A DNA stretch of 64,000 bases. It comes from JBBQRS01 sp038214535 (GTDB taxonomy: Bacteria > Chloroflexota > Anaerolineae > CG2-30-64-16). Location: contig JBBQRS010000012.1 of the NCBI GenBank assembly GCA_038214535.1, positions 1 to 64,000 of the forward strand. The letters are read 5' to 3'. Shown here piece by piece: positions 27,359 through 35,983 of the stretch (positions within the stretch are counted from its first letter, which is position 1; every line of letters starts with the position of its first letter). Made by a program: the position numbers and the translations under genes. Below the pieces are notes generated by a model. It was not told the DNA's origin. It searched no databases and was given only the letters and a program-made list of their open reading frames with translations.

Positions 27359-28645
27359 ATGACTGAAACCGTTATCCAGGTCGAGCATCTCTCGAAAATG
27401 TTCCATATCGGACGGTCGCGCCAGCAGCATGACACGCTGCGCGATTCGCTGATGGCCGGCCTGAAATCCACCACAGGGCGCTTACGACGCCAGGACCCGG
27501 CAACAGACCAGGCCCGCGACGATTCTTTCTGGGCGCTTCAGGATATTTCGTTTGAAGTTCAGCCGGGTGAAATCGTTGGCATTATCGGTCGCAACGGGGC
27601 CGGCAAAAGCACACTCCTGAAGATTCTCTCCCGCATCACCGAGCCGACGCAAGGCCAGGCCCTCATCCACGGTCGGGTCGGATCGCTGTTGGAGGTCGGC
27701 ACCGGCTTTCACCCTGAGCTTACAGGGCGCGAGAACATTTACCTGAACGGCGCGATCCTGGGCATGCGGCGCACGGAAATCGAGCAGAAGTTCGACGAGA
27801 TCGTCTCTTTTGCAGAAATCGAGCAGTTCCTGGAAACGCCCGTCAAACGCTACTCCAGCGGCATGTATGTGCGGCTGGCCTTTGCCGTAGCCGCGCACCT
27901 CGAACCGGAAATCCTGCTCGTTGACGAAGTGCTGGCCGTCGGTGACATGGAGTTCCAACGCAAATGCCTCGGCAAGATGGGCGATGTCGCGAAAACCGGC
28001 CGCACGGTGCTATTTGTCAGCCACAACATGGCCGCCATCGAGGGCCTGTGTACACATGGCGTCCTGTTGAAAAAAGGTCGCGTAACCAGTTACGGTCCCG
28101 TAAAAGACGTGATTGAGGATTATCTTGCCGACCAAAAGGCTCCGGCAGCGCGCAGTGTGGGTGGCGTCCTCGGCCAGGATCCAACCAGCGGCGTATCCAT
28201 TCTCGACATCGGCCCGCTCGACCGTAACGGCGCGTTCGTGCCCATGACCCGCAGCGGCGATGATCTGAACCTTGCGGTCACCCTGCAACTCGAACGCGCC
28301 ATCCCGCGTGCGACGGTCACCATCGGTTTGAATGATGTCTATGGCACCCGCACCACGGTCCTGCACAGCAGCATCGCCGGCTTCCCGCTCTCACTCGATA
28401 CCGGCGCGCAGATGGTCACCGTCCACATACCGAAATTCCAGCTCAAAGCGGGCAGCTACACCATGGATGTCCAGGTCTTTTCAGGCATGGAGAGCGTCCT
28501 CTGGGCGCCGAGCCTGGGCCCGCTGATGGTTGAATCGGGAGACTTTTACGGCAGCGGCAAGTTACCGGACGCATCATGGGCAGGCTACTTCTATGCCTCC
28601 CAGGCATGGAAGGCCGCCCCATCCGCAGAGGGCCAAAAATCGTGA
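27359..28645 (+). CDS. wzt: polysaccharide ABC exporter ATPase with carbohydrate-binding domain (Wzt type)
   Basis: A 428-residue ATPase. Walker A is GRNGAGKST, the signature is 'YSSGMYVRLAFA' and Walker B 'ILLVDEVLAVGD', with the H-loop in 'VSHNMAAIE'. Residues from about 265 on form an extra beta-rich domain like the C-terminal domain of O9a-type Wzt, which binds the finished glycan end and makes export specific. It therefore suggests recognition of a capped or defined non-reducing end. The N-terminal insertion of about 25 residues before the first strand ('LKSTTGRLRRQDPATDQARD') is usual in this group. Pairs with the permease at 26403. The stop overlaps the next gene by GTGA. Confidence 0.93.
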   Translation: MTETVIQVEHLSKMFHIGRSRQQHDTLRDSLMAGLKSTTGRLRRQDPATDQARDDSFWALQDISFEVQPGEIVGIIGRNGAGKSTLLKILSRITEPTQGQALIHGRVGSLLEVGTGFHPELTGRENIYLNGAILGMRRTEIEQKFDEIVSFAEIEQFLETPVKRYSSGMYVRLAFAVAAHLEPEILLVDEVLAVGDMEFQRKCLGKMGDVAKTGRTVLFVSHNMAAIEGLCTHGVLLKKGRVTSYGPVKDVIEDYLADQKAPAARSVGGVLGQDPTSGVSILDIGPLDRNGAFVPMTRSGDDLNLAVTLQLERAIPRATVTIGLNDVYGTRTTVLHSSIAGFPLSLDTGAQMVTVHIPKFQLKAGSYTMDVQVFSGMESVLWAPSLGPLMVESGDFYGSGKLPDASWAGYFYASQAWKAAPSAEGQKS

Positions 28646-29592
28646 CGCCGACCGTTTCCGTAGTTCTGCCAACCCACAATGGCCGGCGTTACATCCGCCA
28701 GTCCCTCGACAGCGTGTTGGCGCAAACTCTAGGCGATTTCGAGCTAATCGTTGTAGACGATGCTTCGACCGATGACACGGCCGCGATCGTCGGTGAATAC
28801 AACGACGCCAGGCTCCGTCTGATCCGCTTGACCGAAAACGCCAAATTGCCGGGCGCGCTCAATATCGGCTTCCGCGCCACCCGCGCCCCATTTCTCACCT
28901 GGACGTCGGATGACAACTGGTATGCGCCCGATGCCCTGGAGAAACTACACGCACAACTGCATCGTGACCCGGCGTTGGGCATGGTATACGCCCATGCCTA
29001 TCTGGTGGACGATTCAGGCCAGACCGTCGGCGAAGCTCCCGTCCGCCCGATGTCCGGGTTCGATGATAATCCCTGGAATCCTGTCGGCGCATGTTTCATG
29101 TACACACGGGCGGCTTACGAGCGCGTGGGCGATTACAATGAATCCTACCGACTGGTCGAGGATTTCGATTATTGGTTGCGCATTGCCGCCGCCTTCCCCA
29201 CGACCATCCTGGCGGAATATCTGTACTATTATCGCGTCCATGCAGGTTCCTTAACGGGCCAGCACAGCTTTCACGGCGCTCGTCTCACGATGGACCTTTT
29301 GCGCGACGGCGGCTACATGTCTCCGGCAGCGCACAAGCGTTGGATTGCCTGGCTCGACCACAACCAGGCCTATGATGCCTGGAAGAATAAGCACAATCGG
29401 CGCGAAACCTTTCATTACGCTTCGAGCGCCCTCTCCGGCGACGCGCAGTACTGGAAAGACAAAGGGGTCGTGCGCGCATTGGTGTGGGCTTTAATCGGCG
29501 ACGGGCTGTATGAGCAGCTTCAACGACTCAAACCCACGGAAACCGTCGCCCCCGCCATGCCGGGCTTTATTGAGGAGAATCACAAAGAATGA
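28642..29592 (+). CDS. family 2 glycosyltransferase
   Basis: A 316-residue GT-A enzyme. The start is GTG 28642 overlapping the previous stop (GTGA); it begins right at 'VSVVLPTHNGRRYIRQSL'. 'LIVVDDASTDDTAAIV' and 'FLTWTSDDNWYAPDAL' form the nucleotide-sugar and metal sites (SDD in place of the usual DxD), and 'SYRLVEDFDYWLRIAAAF' holds the catalytic ED motif. No membrane segments. It adds one sugar to the growing repeat unit at the cytoplasmic face; donor and linkage unknown. The end overlaps the next gene by ATGA. Confidence 0.85.
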   Translation: MTPTVSVVLPTHNGRRYIRQSLDSVLAQTLGDFELIVVDDASTDDTAAIVGEYNDARLRLIRLTENAKLPGALNIGFRATRAPFLTWTSDDNWYAPDALEKLHAQLHRDPALGMVYAHAYLVDDSGQTVGEAPVRPMSGFDDNPWNPVGACFMYTRAAYERVGDYNESYRLVEDFDYWLRIAAAFPTTILAEYLYYYRVHAGSLTGQHSFHGARLTMDLLRDGGYMSPAAHKRWIAWLDHNQAYDAWKNKHNRRETFHYASSALSGDAQYWKDKGVVRALVWALIGDGLYEQLQRLKPTETVAPAMPGFIEENHKE

Positions 29593-31016
29593 AACGAACT
29601 GCCTGGCTCCTCGCCATGCTGGTCGTGGTTTCCATACTGCTGCCTGCATGGCCCGCACGCGCCCAACAAGGCACCGGCTGGAGCGCCCCGGTTGACATGA
29701 CCGAAGGCAGCGACGTGGATAAAGGCGGCTTCAGCTACCTGTTGTGCGATCCCTACCAGAACGATCACCTCGTCTGGGCGGCTCGCATCGGCGATCTCGC
29801 GTATATCTACTATCAAACCGATAAGAGCGGTGAATGGAGCCAACCGAGTGACATCATCGCCACCACGGATCCGCTTGTCACCGGCCCTGTCGCCGTCATC
29901 TCGCCGGCAGACAATCGGATTCACCTGACCTGGGCGAGCACCGTCTTTGGCGGGCGATTCTATTACAGCAATGCACCCCTCGATAACGCCGCCGACGCGA
30001 ACGCCTGGTCAAAACCGATCCTGCTTCATCAAGCCATCGGCGGATTGTTTGCGGCCATGGCCGTTGAGCCGTCCGGCGTATTGCACGTCGCTTATGGCGT
30101 GCCCAACGACAACGCGCTGCAACCGGCGCTCGAGCACATCACTTCGACCGATAGCGGCAAAACCTGGTCGCCCCCGACCACCATCTTTTCCACCAACGTG
30201 CCGACCGAGTCAACGATCTACACCATGATGACGATTGATGATACCGGTAAGATGCACCTCACCTACAACATCCGCTCATTCGAGTACGGCGCTTATTCTG
30301 AAGCCGGGTATCTCACCTCAAAAGACGAGGGGCAAACCTGGACCCAGGATACGCGCATCGGCGGTAAATCAACCACGTCCCCCGGCCTGGATTATTTGGG
30401 CGTCTATACCTTTGGCGATAACGAGATTCACCTCACCTGGCACGAGCCCCGGCGCATGCATCAATATTCCACCGATGGCGGCGCAACCTGGAGCAAGCCC
30501 GCGGAAATCGTCTCCCTGGGGGCCGCGTTTGGCGGATACAACAAGATCGTGCGGGATAGCGGCGGCAATTTACGCGCCATCACAGGCGTCGCCGACGGCC
30601 TGTACGCTGTGCCCTTCCGCAACGGCGGATGGCTGCCCCCCGAACAAATTGATAATCGTTATCTCGATCCGCACTATTGGAATATGGTGGTCTGCGGAGG
30701 CAACCGGCTTTCAGCCGTCTTCACCGATCGCCTTGGGTCAGAGCACGTCTGGTACTTTACCCGGCAACTTCCGGTCTCGGCCATCGCCCGGCAACCGATC
30801 CCGGCTCCTGCGGCCACATTCACACCTTCACCTGCCGCGGAGGCAACGCCCGCCGCGGTACAAGAAGTCGCCGCCGTATCCGCGAATGCACCCATTGCAG
30901 ACACTTCCGCCGGAATCCCCCCGCCATCGAATACCTCCACCATGCTGGTTCTGGCGATCGCGATTCTACCCGTGTTGGCTCTGATTGCGGGTGTATTCGT
31001 GTTCAAGTTCCGCTGA
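29589..31016 (+). CDS. exported, membrane-anchored beta-propeller (sialidase-like fold) protein
   Basis: A 475-residue surface protein. Residues 1-26 are a signal peptide ending in ARA-QQ. Residues about 27-395 repeat blade-like units such as 'DSGKTWSPPTTIF', 'DEGQTWTQDTRIG' and 'DGGATWSKPAEIV', which match Asp-box S-x-D-x-G-x-T-W motifs of sialidases and related propellers, and 'HLTWAS'-type strands. A Pro/Ala/Thr linker (about 400-445) leads to a membrane helix and FKFR, so the propeller faces outside. Catalytic residues of sialidase cannot be confirmed. It overlaps genes on the 5' side (ATGA) and lies inside the glycan operon, which suggests a role in binding or trimming the glycan. Related in architecture to the cytoplasmic protein at 2037. 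Confidence 0.7.
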   Translation: MKRTAWLLAMLVVVSILLPAWPARAQQGTGWSAPVDMTEGSDVDKGGFSYLLCDPYQNDHLVWAARIGDLAYIYYQTDKSGEWSQPSDIIATTDPLVTGPVAVISPADNRIHLTWASTVFGGRFYYSNAPLDNAADANAWSKPILLHQAIGGLFAAMAVEPSGVLHVAYGVPNDNALQPALEHITSTDSGKTWSPPTTIFSTNVPTESTIYTMMTIDDTGKMHLTYNIRSFEYGAYSEAGYLTSKDEGQTWTQDTRIGGKSTTSPGLDYLGVYTFGDNEIHLTWHEPRRMHQYSTDGGATWSKPAEIVSLGAAFGGYNKIVRDSGGNLRAITGVADGLYAVPFRNGGWLPPEQIDNRYLDPHYWNMVVCGGNRLSAVFTDRLGSEHVWYFTRQLPVSAIARQPIPAPAATFTPSPAAEATPAAVQEVAAVSANAPIADTSAGIPPPSNTSTMLVLAIAILPVLALIAGVFVFKFR

Positions 31017-31028
31017 GGTTCACGGCCA

Positions 31029-31577
31029 ATGCAATTTACCGAGACAACGATTCCCTCCGTCATTCTGGTCGAACCCAAAGTCTTCGGCGACGCGCGCGGC
31101 TTCTTCATGGAAGCCTACGAGCTACGCAAGTTCGCCGGAGGCGGCATCACTGCGGCCTTCGTCCAGGACAATCAGTCCGGCTCACACCAGGGCGCGTTGC
31201 GCGGCCTGCACTATCAGATCCGTCAAGCGCAGGGTAAACTCGTGCGCGCCATCGTCGGCGAAATCTTCGATGTCGCCGTAGACCTCCGCCGGTCCTCGCC
31301 CACCTTCGGGCGCTACGTCGGCGAGATTCTCACCGCCGAAAACAAACGCCAACTCTGGATTCCACCCGGCTTCGCCCACGGGTTCTACGTGCTAAGCGAC
31401 TGGGCCGAAGTGCTCTACAAAGCAACCGACTACTATGCCCCGGAATGGGATCGCACCCTGCGTTGGGACGACCCCGACCTCGCTATTCCCTGGCCGCTCA
31501 TCAACGGGCAACCTCCGACGCTTTCCGAGAAAGACGCCCGCGGCAGCAGCCTGGCCGACGCCGACCTGTTTGTCTGA
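31029..31577 (+). CDS. rfbC: dTDP-4-dehydrorhamnose 3,5-epimerase
   Basis: A 182-residue cupin epimerase, correct length for RmlC. 'DARGFFMEAY', 'FVQDNQSGSHQGALRGLHYQ' with the catalytic His, 'KLVRAIVGEIFDVAVDLR' and 'WIPPGFAHGFYVLSDWAEVLYKATDYY' with the conserved Tyr are all standard. It epimerises C3 and C5 of dTDP-4-dehydro-6-deoxyglucose on the way to dTDP-L-rhamnose. The next gene is the reductase-like partner. The first two pathway enzymes (rfbA, rfbB) are not in the window unless the dehydratase-like gene at 25433 stands in. Confidence 0.93.
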   Translation: MQFTETTIPSVILVEPKVFGDARGFFMEAYELRKFAGGGITAAFVQDNQSGSHQGALRGLHYQIRQAQGKLVRAIVGEIFDVAVDLRRSSPTFGRYVGEILTAENKRQLWIPPGFAHGFYVLSDWAEVLYKATDYYAPEWDRTLRWDDPDLAIPWPLINGQPPTLSEKDARGSSLADADLFV

Positions 31578-31613
31578 TGCCTTTGATCGTTCATTCCTGA
31601 GGAGTTAACGTAT

Positions 31614-32474
31614 ATGCGTGTTCTCGTTACCGGCGCTCGCGGCATGATGGGCATGGATGTATGTCGGGTCTTTACCGGGCAACATGAAGTGGTCGCGACC
31701 AACATCGAAGAACTCGACGTGCGGGACGCAGACGCAGTCCTCAAGTTCGCTGAACAGGTCCAGCCCGACCTCGTGCTCCATCTTGCGGCCGCGACCGATG
31801 TGGACGAATGCGAACGCAATCCGGACGCCGCGTATCTCGCCAACACGATCGGCACACGCAACGTCGCGCTCGCATGCCAACGCACCGACGCCGAGATGGT
31901 CTATATTTCTACCATCGCCGTGTTTGACGGTCACAAGACCGAACCGTATACCGAATACGATGAACCTGGCCCCCTGAGCGTTTATGGGCGCTCCAAATAC
32001 GAGGGCGAGCGCATTGTCCGCAGCCTGCTGAATCGCTATTACGTCGTGCGTGCGGGTTGGATGTTTGGCGGACGTGAACAGGACAAGAAATTCGTCGCCA
32101 AAATCCTGGCGTTGGCGGCTGAAAAACCCTCGCTCACCGTGGTGGACGATAAGTTCGGTTCACCAACCTATTCGGTAGACATCGCGAACGGGTTGCTCAA
32201 CCTCACGGACACAGGCTATTACGGAACCTATCACCTGGTCGGAACCGGCCCGTATTGTAGCCGGCTGGCTTTTGCCGAAACCATCCTTGAGTACGCAGGC
32301 GTCACTTCCTGCACCATCAACCCCATTTCGTCGGCCAGCTTTCCCCTGGCCGCGCCCCGCCCCCGCATGGAGGCAGCGCGCAACTATCACCTGGAACTGA
32401 TGAGCATGCAACTCATGCGACCCTGGCGCGAATCGTTGCGCGAATACCTCGCAGAGTTGGGCGCGAAAGGTTAG
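31614..32474 (+). CDS. rfbD: dTDP-4-dehydrorhamnose reductase-like protein
   Basis: A 286-residue short-chain dehydrogenase of the RmlD type. 'RVLVTGARGMMGMDV' binds the cofactor, 'LDVRDADAVLKFAEQVQPDLVLHLAAATDVDECERNP' is the family hallmark, and the active site is Y-x-x-x-K in 'LSVYGRSKYEGE' followed by 'YVVRAGWMFGG'. It should reduce the 4-keto sugar made by the rfbC product, completing dTDP-L-rhamnose. ATG 31614 follows GAGGAG at about nine bases. The active-site threonine region reads 'YISTIAVFDGHK', close to the family's YiSTDYVFDG, but with IA for DY, so a variant specificity cannot be excluded. Confidence 0.87.
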   Translation: MRVLVTGARGMMGMDVCRVFTGQHEVVATNIEELDVRDADAVLKFAEQVQPDLVLHLAAATDVDECERNPDAAYLANTIGTRNVALACQRTDAEMVYISTIAVFDGHKTEPYTEYDEPGPLSVYGRSKYEGERIVRSLLNRYYVVRAGWMFGGREQDKKFVAKILALAAEKPSLTVVDDKFGSPTYSVDIANGLLNLTDTGYYGTYHLVGTGPYCSRLAFAETILEYAGVTSCTINPISSASFPLAAPRPRMEAARNYHLELMSMQLMRPWRESLREYLAELGAKG

Positions 32475-32477
32475 CTC

Positions 32478-33677
32478 GTGTCAACTCCTGTGGTCAGCGT
32501 GGTGATCCCTGCCTACAATCACGGGGCATACCTCACCCAAACCATCAACAGCGCCCTCGCGCAGATCTGGTACGACCGCGAGATCATCGTCGTGGATGAT
32601 GGCTCACAAGACAATACCCCCGAAGTCGCCACGTCCTTCGGCTCCGCCATCCGCTTCGTCCGGCAGGAAAACAAAGGCATGGCCGGATCACGCAACACGG
32701 GCATTGATGCGGCGCGCGGCGAGTTCGTCGCCTTCCTCGATGACGACGACCTGTGGGAACCCGAATATCTCGCGCACGTTGTCCCGGCACTCCAACAAGA
32801 CCCGGCTGCGGGCGCATGTCGCACAGGCTTCCAGATCATGGACGGCGTCGGAACGCGTTTGCCCCAGGAAACGGTGCTCGAAATCGCGCCCGATCGCATG
32901 TACGACCGGCTGATTGACGGCGGGTTCTTTCCGCCATGCACGGTCACCGTGCGAAAAGCCGCCTTCGAGAAGCTGGGCGTCTTCGACACCAACCTGCAAG
33001 GTTTCGCCGATTGGGACATGTGGCTACGCATTTCAAAGGATTACCGCTATTTGAGCCTGCCAGAAACGCTGGTGCTATATCGGGTGCATGGCGGTGGGCT
33101 TTCTTCCAACGTAGAGCACATGTTCACCGATCATCTGAAAGCCGTGCGAAAACACTTCGGCCCCGAAGAAGGCGACCCCGCATCCTGGCCCACGAATCGT
33201 CGGCGTGCGTATGCCGGGGCATATCTCAGCGCCGCCCTGGCGTATTATCAGAAGGGCGACCTCCCCATGGGTGACCGGCAACTGATCAAGGCGTTTCAGG
33301 CATATCCACCCCTGGCAAAACGTGTGGATGTTTTCTACGAATTAGCGCTCGCCGATCAACCACGCGGTTTCCGCGGGCGGATTGAATCGGAAAACCTTGC
33401 GGAGCGCGCCGCGTTGCTGTATGCCAAAGTCGAAATGTTGAATGCATCCGGGGGCGCCGAAATGGCCGGCCTGCGTTCCACTGCCGCGGCCAATGCAAAC
33501 CTCGTTCTCGGAATGCTGGCCGACCAGTCCGGCGATTGGCCGCTGGCTCGGCGCTATTTGCTGCAAGCCGTGCGCGCAAACCCGAACCTGCTCACAAACC
33601 CATCCTTTGCTCGTCGCCTGGCTAAGGTAACCGCAGGGAAGCAAATCGTCGGCCTGGCGCGCAAACCCTCCGGCTGA
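32478..33677 (+). CDS. family 2 glycosyltransferase with helical C-terminal extension
   Basis: A 399-residue GT-A enzyme starting at GTG 32478, three bases after the previous stop. 'VSVVIPAYNHGAYLTQTI', 'IIVVDDGSQDNTPEV' and 'FVAFLDDDDLWEPEYL' give donor and metal binding (DDDD region), and 'LQGFADWDMWLRISKDY' the acceptor-side motif. Beyond residue about 240 there is an alpha-helical extension of roughly 150 residues with TPR-like helices ('GAYLSAALAYYQKGDLPMGDRQLIKAF'), a frequent add-on in this family. Adds one sugar in repeat-unit assembly; donor unknown. Confidence 0.85.
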   Translation: MSTPVVSVVIPAYNHGAYLTQTINSALAQIWYDREIIVVDDGSQDNTPEVATSFGSAIRFVRQENKGMAGSRNTGIDAARGEFVAFLDDDDLWEPEYLAHVVPALQQDPAAGACRTGFQIMDGVGTRLPQETVLEIAPDRMYDRLIDGGFFPPCTVTVRKAAFEKLGVFDTNLQGFADWDMWLRISKDYRYLSLPETLVLYRVHGGGLSSNVEHMFTDHLKAVRKHFGPEEGDPASWPTNRRRAYAGAYLSAALAYYQKGDLPMGDRQLIKAFQAYPPLAKRVDVFYELALADQPRGFRGRIESENLAERAALLYAKVEMLNASGGAEMAGLRSTAAANANLVLGMLADQSGDWPLARRYLLQAVRANPNLLTNPSFARRLAKVTAGKQIVGLARKPSG

Positions 33678-33680
33678 TAC

Positions 33681-34700
33681 ATGATTAAAAAGACCGAGAG
33701 ACTTCTCAGCCTACAAACACTTCGATGGTTTGCTGCCCTCGGAGTCGTTCAATATCATCTATGGTTCAATTATCTGGGTGTCGAAATCAAGCACCCCGGC
33801 ACCGATTTCTTCCTGGTGCTCGTCGCCGTGGTGGCCGCTTACTCTCAGGCCCGGTATATCCCCGGCGGGCAGTGGGGGCGATATCTTCAAATCAGATACG
33901 TCCGCCTCTATGTTTCGTATGTCCCGGTTTTCCTTCTCGCCCTGTTGGCGAAACGAGACGAGTTGAACCTGGGCTGGGCCCTGCGGTCGTTGTTCTTCCT
34001 GCCCTTGCCCAACGGCCAGCTTCCCGTGGTCTCCGTCACGTGGATGCTCTCGATGTTCGTGCTCTTCTACTGGATCTTCAGCCTGGCGTTCGTGGCGCGC
34101 CGCGAGTGGGTGCTGGCCCCGATCTTCCTGATCTGGGCAGTCCTGGTCATCGTGTATTCCTGGATGGGTTGGTGGCCGAACCTGCCAGGCGAATGGTCTA
34201 CACTTTTTTTCCAGGCCCGCAATCTCGACTTCATCTTCGGTTACGTCGTCGGCATCCTGCTGCGCCAGGATCGCCTCACGCTGAAGCAAGGTCGCGGTAT
34301 CCTCTGGGCCGGCATCGCCGGGCTGATCGGCGGCGTGGCGCTGTTGAATATCCCGCCTGTAACTGACGGCAAAAGTATTTTCGTGGGGATCACCGCAGCG
34401 TTCGTTGTCCTCGGCCTCGGCTCCCTGGAGCTTAACCATGCGCCCGATTTCATCCTGCGCTTCATGACGCTCCCGGTCCTGGTCTGGCTCGGCGCGACCT
34501 CTTACGTCCTCTATCTGAGTCACAACACGGTCTTCCGGGTATGGGATGCCATCCTGTCCATCCTGCCCGTTCTCGTCTCGCTGCTGACCCTTGCGGCAGT
34601 CCTTGTCGGCGCCCTCGGCTATCGTTATTGGGAAAGACCGATCCTGACACGGCTGAGGCAGCGTTTTGGGTTCTATCTAAAAACCACAAGTCTTGCCTAA
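33681..34700 (+). CDS. acyltransferase 3 family membrane protein
   Basis: A 339-residue integral membrane protein with about 10 helices. 'LLSLQTLRWFAALGVVQYHLWFN' matches the family opening, in which an RxxAxxxV...H segment carries the catalytic histidine. 'GTDFFLVLVAVVAAYSQARYIPG' matches the G-x-FF segment and the end 'LGATSYVLYLSHNTVFRVWDA' matches 'S-Y-x-x-Y-L-x-H'. These proteins move acyl groups (usually acetyl) across the membrane onto exported sugars. It would decorate the glycan outside, complementing the two soluble hexapeptide acyltransferases. The stop overlaps the next start (TAATG). Confidence 0.83.
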   Translation: MIKKTERLLSLQTLRWFAALGVVQYHLWFNYLGVEIKHPGTDFFLVLVAVVAAYSQARYIPGGQWGRYLQIRYVRLYVSYVPVFLLALLAKRDELNLGWALRSLFFLPLPNGQLPVVSVTWMLSMFVLFYWIFSLAFVARREWVLAPIFLIWAVLVIVYSWMGWWPNLPGEWSTLFFQARNLDFIFGYVVGILLRQDRLTLKQGRGILWAGIAGLIGGVALLNIPPVTDGKSIFVGITAAFVVLGLGSLELNHAPDFILRFMTLPVLVWLGATSYVLYLSHNTVFRVWDAILSILPVLVSLLTLAAVLVGALGYRYWERPILTRLRQRFGFYLKTTSLA

Positions 34701-35962
34701 TGCGATTACTCTTTCTTTCAAACCTCTACCCGCCCGCTGAAATGGGCGGCCTGGAACAAATCTGCGAAGAAGTCGTGCAGGCTTTCCGGGCTTCGGGACA
34801 CGAAGTCGTCGTCCTGACCGCCCATCACGGTGCCGGCCGCGCGCCTGCGGATGAGCAAGGCATCGTCCGCACCCTGCACCTCCAGGCCGATGTCAGTCAC
34901 TATCGCCCTGCAGATTTCTTCTTGCTCCGCAAACCTCAGGAGGAAGAAAATCTCGCTGAGTTGTCCCGTCTGATCCGTGACTTTGGTCCCGACATCATTC
35001 TAGTGTGGGGCATGTGGAACCTGAGCCGCGCGCTGCCGGCGCTGGCCGAACAATTGATGCCCGAACGCGTCGCCTATTACATGGCTTCCTACTGGGCCAA
35101 CGATCCCGACATTCACGTGGAATACTGGTCGCAACCCGCATCCCGCGCCTTGACCCGGCTTGCCATCAAGCCGTTGCAGGTCGCAGCCCTGTCGCAACTC
35201 CATCGCGAATCGTATCCTCCGCAGTTAGCTTTCGACAACGTAGCCTGCGTCAGTCAATACGTGCGCGAGACGCTGGTCTCCGGCGGTAAAATATCACCCT
35301 CCTCCGGGGTGATCCTGCTCGGCATCCACCCCGAAGCCTTTGTGCGAGCCGGCGCGGCGCGGCAGCCTGCGCCGGATGGCCTTCTTCGTCTCCTCTATTT
35401 CGGCAGTCTCCTGGAAAAGAAGGGCGTCCACACCGCGATCGAGGCGTTAGGTCTCCTCAAAAAACGGGGCCAACATCATAACCTCCAGCTTACCATCCTC
35501 GGCGGCGGCCATCCCGACTATGAAGCGCATCTACGCCGGCGGATTGTCGAATTGGGGCTGCAAGAGCAGGTGTCCATGCACGGGCGCGTCGCCCGAGATG
35601 AAGTCCCATCCTGGTTGGGCCAGTCCGATGTCTTTCTGTTCACCTCGATCTGGCCGGAACCGATGGCGCGCAGCGTCATGGAAGCGATGGCCGCGGGGAT
35701 GCTCGTCATCGGCACAGAAGTTGGCGGCCAGTCTGAAATGCTGATCCATGGTCAAAACAGTCTCACCTTTCCAGCCGATGACGCCGCTACGCTCGCCGAC
35801 CGGATCGCGCAAGCAGCTTCCGATCCGAATGCCGCCCGGCGACTGGCAGAAACCGGAAAACAGCTCATCCTCTCTGATTTCGTCATGAAACGTTACTTCG
35901 ATGAACTGGAATGCTGGTTGCAATCCATCCATGACAGCCGTGATGCAGCGAACGCAACATGA
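34700..35962 (+). CDS. family 4 glycosyltransferase
   Basis: A 420-residue GT-B enzyme. ATG 34700 shares one base with the preceding stop; the longer frame upstream lies inside the acyltransferase gene and is rejected. 'LLFLSNLYPPAEMGGLEQICEEVVQAF' has the glycine-rich acceptor loop, 'LLRLLYFGSLLEKKGVHTAIEAL' starts the donor domain, and 'FLFTSIWPEPMARSVMEAMAAGMLVIGTEVGGQSEM' holds the E-x7-E donor-binding motif. Cytoplasmic, membrane-peripheral, retaining enzyme for one step of glycan assembly. Specificity unknown. Confidence 0.87.
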   Translation: MRLLFLSNLYPPAEMGGLEQICEEVVQAFRASGHEVVVLTAHHGAGRAPADEQGIVRTLHLQADVSHYRPADFFLLRKPQEEENLAELSRLIRDFGPDIILVWGMWNLSRALPALAEQLMPERVAYYMASYWANDPDIHVEYWSQPASRALTRLAIKPLQVAALSQLHRESYPPQLAFDNVACVSQYVRETLVSGGKISPSSGVILLGIHPEAFVRAGAARQPAPDGLLRLLYFGSLLEKKGVHTAIEALGLLKKRGQHHNLQLTILGGGHPDYEAHLRRRIVELGLQEQVSMHGRVARDEVPSWLGQSDVFLFTSIWPEPMARSVMEAMAAGMLVIGTEVGGQSEMLIHGQNSLTFPADDAATLADRIAQAASDPNAARRLAETGKQLILSDFVMKRYFDELECWLQSIHDSRDAANAT

Positions 35963-35983
35963 TGACTTTCACCCTGTAACGGC

